From assembly GCA_039715165.1 (NCBI GenBank), contig JBDLHX010000129.1:1-5991 (forward strand): a stretch of DNA of 5,991 bases, read 5' to 3'. The DNA comes from JAHEEL01 sp039715165. Lineage in GTDB: Bacteria > Actinomycetota > Acidimicrobiia > Spongiisociales > UBA5794. A program made the translations under genes and the position numbers. The notes under the pieces are model-generated. The model did not search any database, was not told the origin of the DNA, and saw nothing but the letters and a program-made list of their open reading frames with translations. Positions 5,113 through 5,991 of this stretch are shown here, piece by piece (within the stretch, counting starts at the first letter, position 1; every line of letters begins with the position of its first letter).

Positions 5113-5898
5113 GTGGGAGCGAGAACGATCATCGGTGTGGTCCTCGTTGTGGTCGCCGCCTCCGGTTGTGCCGCGCCCACTGCGCCTCCGGCATCAACGA
5201 GCGAGCCCCAGCCTGTCGCGACCACCGAACCGCCACCGCCGACGACGGTTTCGACAACTGCCATCACCACGACGACGCACACTGCGACCACCACCGTTGC
5301 GCAGCGGGAGATCGTGGCGCTCGAGGTCCGGACCCGGGAGAGCTGGGGAGCCCAGCCTCCGGACAGGGAACTCACCGCCCACGAGATCGAGGCCATCACC
5401 CTCCATCACACCGCCACCTCGCTCCCCGACACCACCATCGAGGAACGTCTGCGCATCTGGCAGGACTACCACCAGTCGCTCGGCTTCGGCGACATCGCCT
5501 ACCACTTCATCATCGACAAGGACGGGCAGGTCTTCGAGGGGCGCGGCGTCGGTTTCGTGGGGGCGACCAGAACGGCCTACGACCCGGCCGGCCACTTCCT
5601 CCCGGCGCTCGACGGGATGTTCGACGAGTTCTGGGACAGCCCGGACGACGACGACGATGAACCCGACGGTGCCGACGAACTCACCGAGACACAGCTCAAC
5701 GGTCTGGTCGACCTGCTTGCTTGGGCGAGCGTGGAGTTTGGCGTTGACCCGGCAGACATCACCGGGCATCGGGATCACGCAGCGACCGCTTGCCCGGGCT
5801 CGGTCGTGTATGAGCTGATCGAATCCGGCGAGATTGCCCGGCTCGTCGCGGAGCGTATCGAGGCTGTCGACTTCGAACTTGCCTACGTCCAGGAGTAA
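5113..5898 (+). CDS. Peptidoglycan-recognition/N-acetylmuramoyl-L-alanine amidase lipoprotein
   Basis: This 261-residue protein begins with a lipoprotein signal (IIGVVLVVVAASGC; lipid-accepting C19), then a Thr/Pro-rich spacer (about 20-63) that would hold the enzyme off the membrane. The PGRP/Amidase_2 domain follows: RESWGAQPP (75-83), ITLHHTAT (95-102, zinc ligand His in HH 98-99), helix LRIWQDYHQSLGFGDIAYHFIIDKDGQVFEGRG (113-145, catalytic-type Y130), and GHRDHAATACPG (218-229) with H219 and C227 as the other zinc ligands. All expected catalytic ligands are present, so it should cleave the MurNAc-L-Ala bond of peptidoglycan outside the membrane. The usual loop before the last helix is replaced by TAYDPAGHFLPALDG and an acidic insert, DSPDDDDDEPDGADE (175-189). 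The start is a GTG with no clear ribosome-binding site, possibly leaderless. It ends 5 bases from the stop of a convergent gene. Confidence 0.9.
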   Translation: MGARTIIGVVLVVVAASGCAAPTAPPASTSEPQPVATTEPPPPTTVSTTAITTTTHTATTTVAQREIVALEVRTRESWGAQPPDRELTAHEIEAITLHHTATSLPDTTIEERLRIWQDYHQSLGFGDIAYHFIIDKDGQVFEGRGVGFVGATRTAYDPAGHFLPALDGMFDEFWDSPDDDDDEPDGADELTETQLNGLVDLLAWASVEFGVDPADITGHRDHAATACPGSVVYELIESGEIARLVAERIEAVDFELAYVQE

Positions 5899-5903
5899 AG
5901 GCC

Positions 5904-5991
5904 TCAGCCCTCGATCGGGGTCACCGTGAATCGGCCCTCTTCAGAGACGACCACGACCCGCTCATGGGCCGTGACACCGAGCGTGGCGATC
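5904..5991 (-). CDS. C-terminal end of an unidentified minus-strand protein
   Basis: The minus strand is open from the right edge to a TGA at 5904-5906 and would encode the last 28 residues of a protein, including AHERVVVVSEEGRF and ending TVTPIEG. Nearly all third codon positions are G or C, as in the neighbouring genes. The gap of 5 bases to the convergent lipoprotein gene's stop is typical of compact gene ends. The segment looks like beta-strands, but it is too short for me to assign a family. The other minus-strand frames are less gene-like here, though the evidence is limited. Confidence 0.5.
   Translation of the reverse strand, partial: IATLGVTAHERVVVVSEEGRFTVTPIEG

Noticed and set aside
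5899..5925. CCCTCGATCGGGG palindrome after the amidase gene as a terminator
   Set aside because: The stem is short, has no U-tract, and lies inside the open frame of the convergent gene.

Overview
This window is high-GC bacterial chromosomal DNA. The GC-rich third codon positions, the TAnnnT-type -10 candidates and the gene families all suggest an actinobacterium, possibly one of the deep-branching high-GC lineages such as Acidimicrobiia. No marker gene fixes the taxonomy, so this is an inference. I see no rRNA or tRNA gene, CRISPR array, or autonomous transposase.

Layout. Positions 1-1075 (minus) hold most of a Bcr/CflA-type MFS drug efflux gene, whose 3' end lies outside the window. A divergent promoter region (1076-1231) separates it from a plus-strand gene (1232-2239) for an Mrr-like endonuclease with two predicted N-terminal HARE-HTH domains. 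This is probably a modification-sensing, type IV-like restriction protein. A 167-bp foldback, MITE-like element with near-perfect terminal inverted repeats (2236-2402) sits exactly at that gene's stop codon. It separates the gene from a YccF-family membrane protein gene (2416-2844). The YccF gene converges on a YihY/BrkB-family membrane protein gene (2841-3824, minus), and the two share one CTAG as both stop codons.

A 193-bp non-coding stretch follows (3825-4017), containing an inverted repeat and the first copy of a 15-bp motif. Next is a minus-strand two-gene operon: a CoA-binding-domain protein (4501-4977) followed by a pyridoxamine-phosphate-oxidase-like flavin split-barrel protein (4018-4482). 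Divergent from it is a plus-strand lipoprotein of the peptidoglycan-recognition/amidase family (5113-5898), whose putative promoter carries the second copy of the 15-bp motif. The C-terminal end of one more minus-strand gene reaches the right edge (5904-5991).

Most genes concern the cell envelope (efflux pump, YccF, YihY, amidase lipoprotein) or small cofactor-binding proteins. They do not form one obvious pathway. The most interesting parts are the double-HARE/Mrr protein with an altered catalytic motif and the foldback element at its stop codon.
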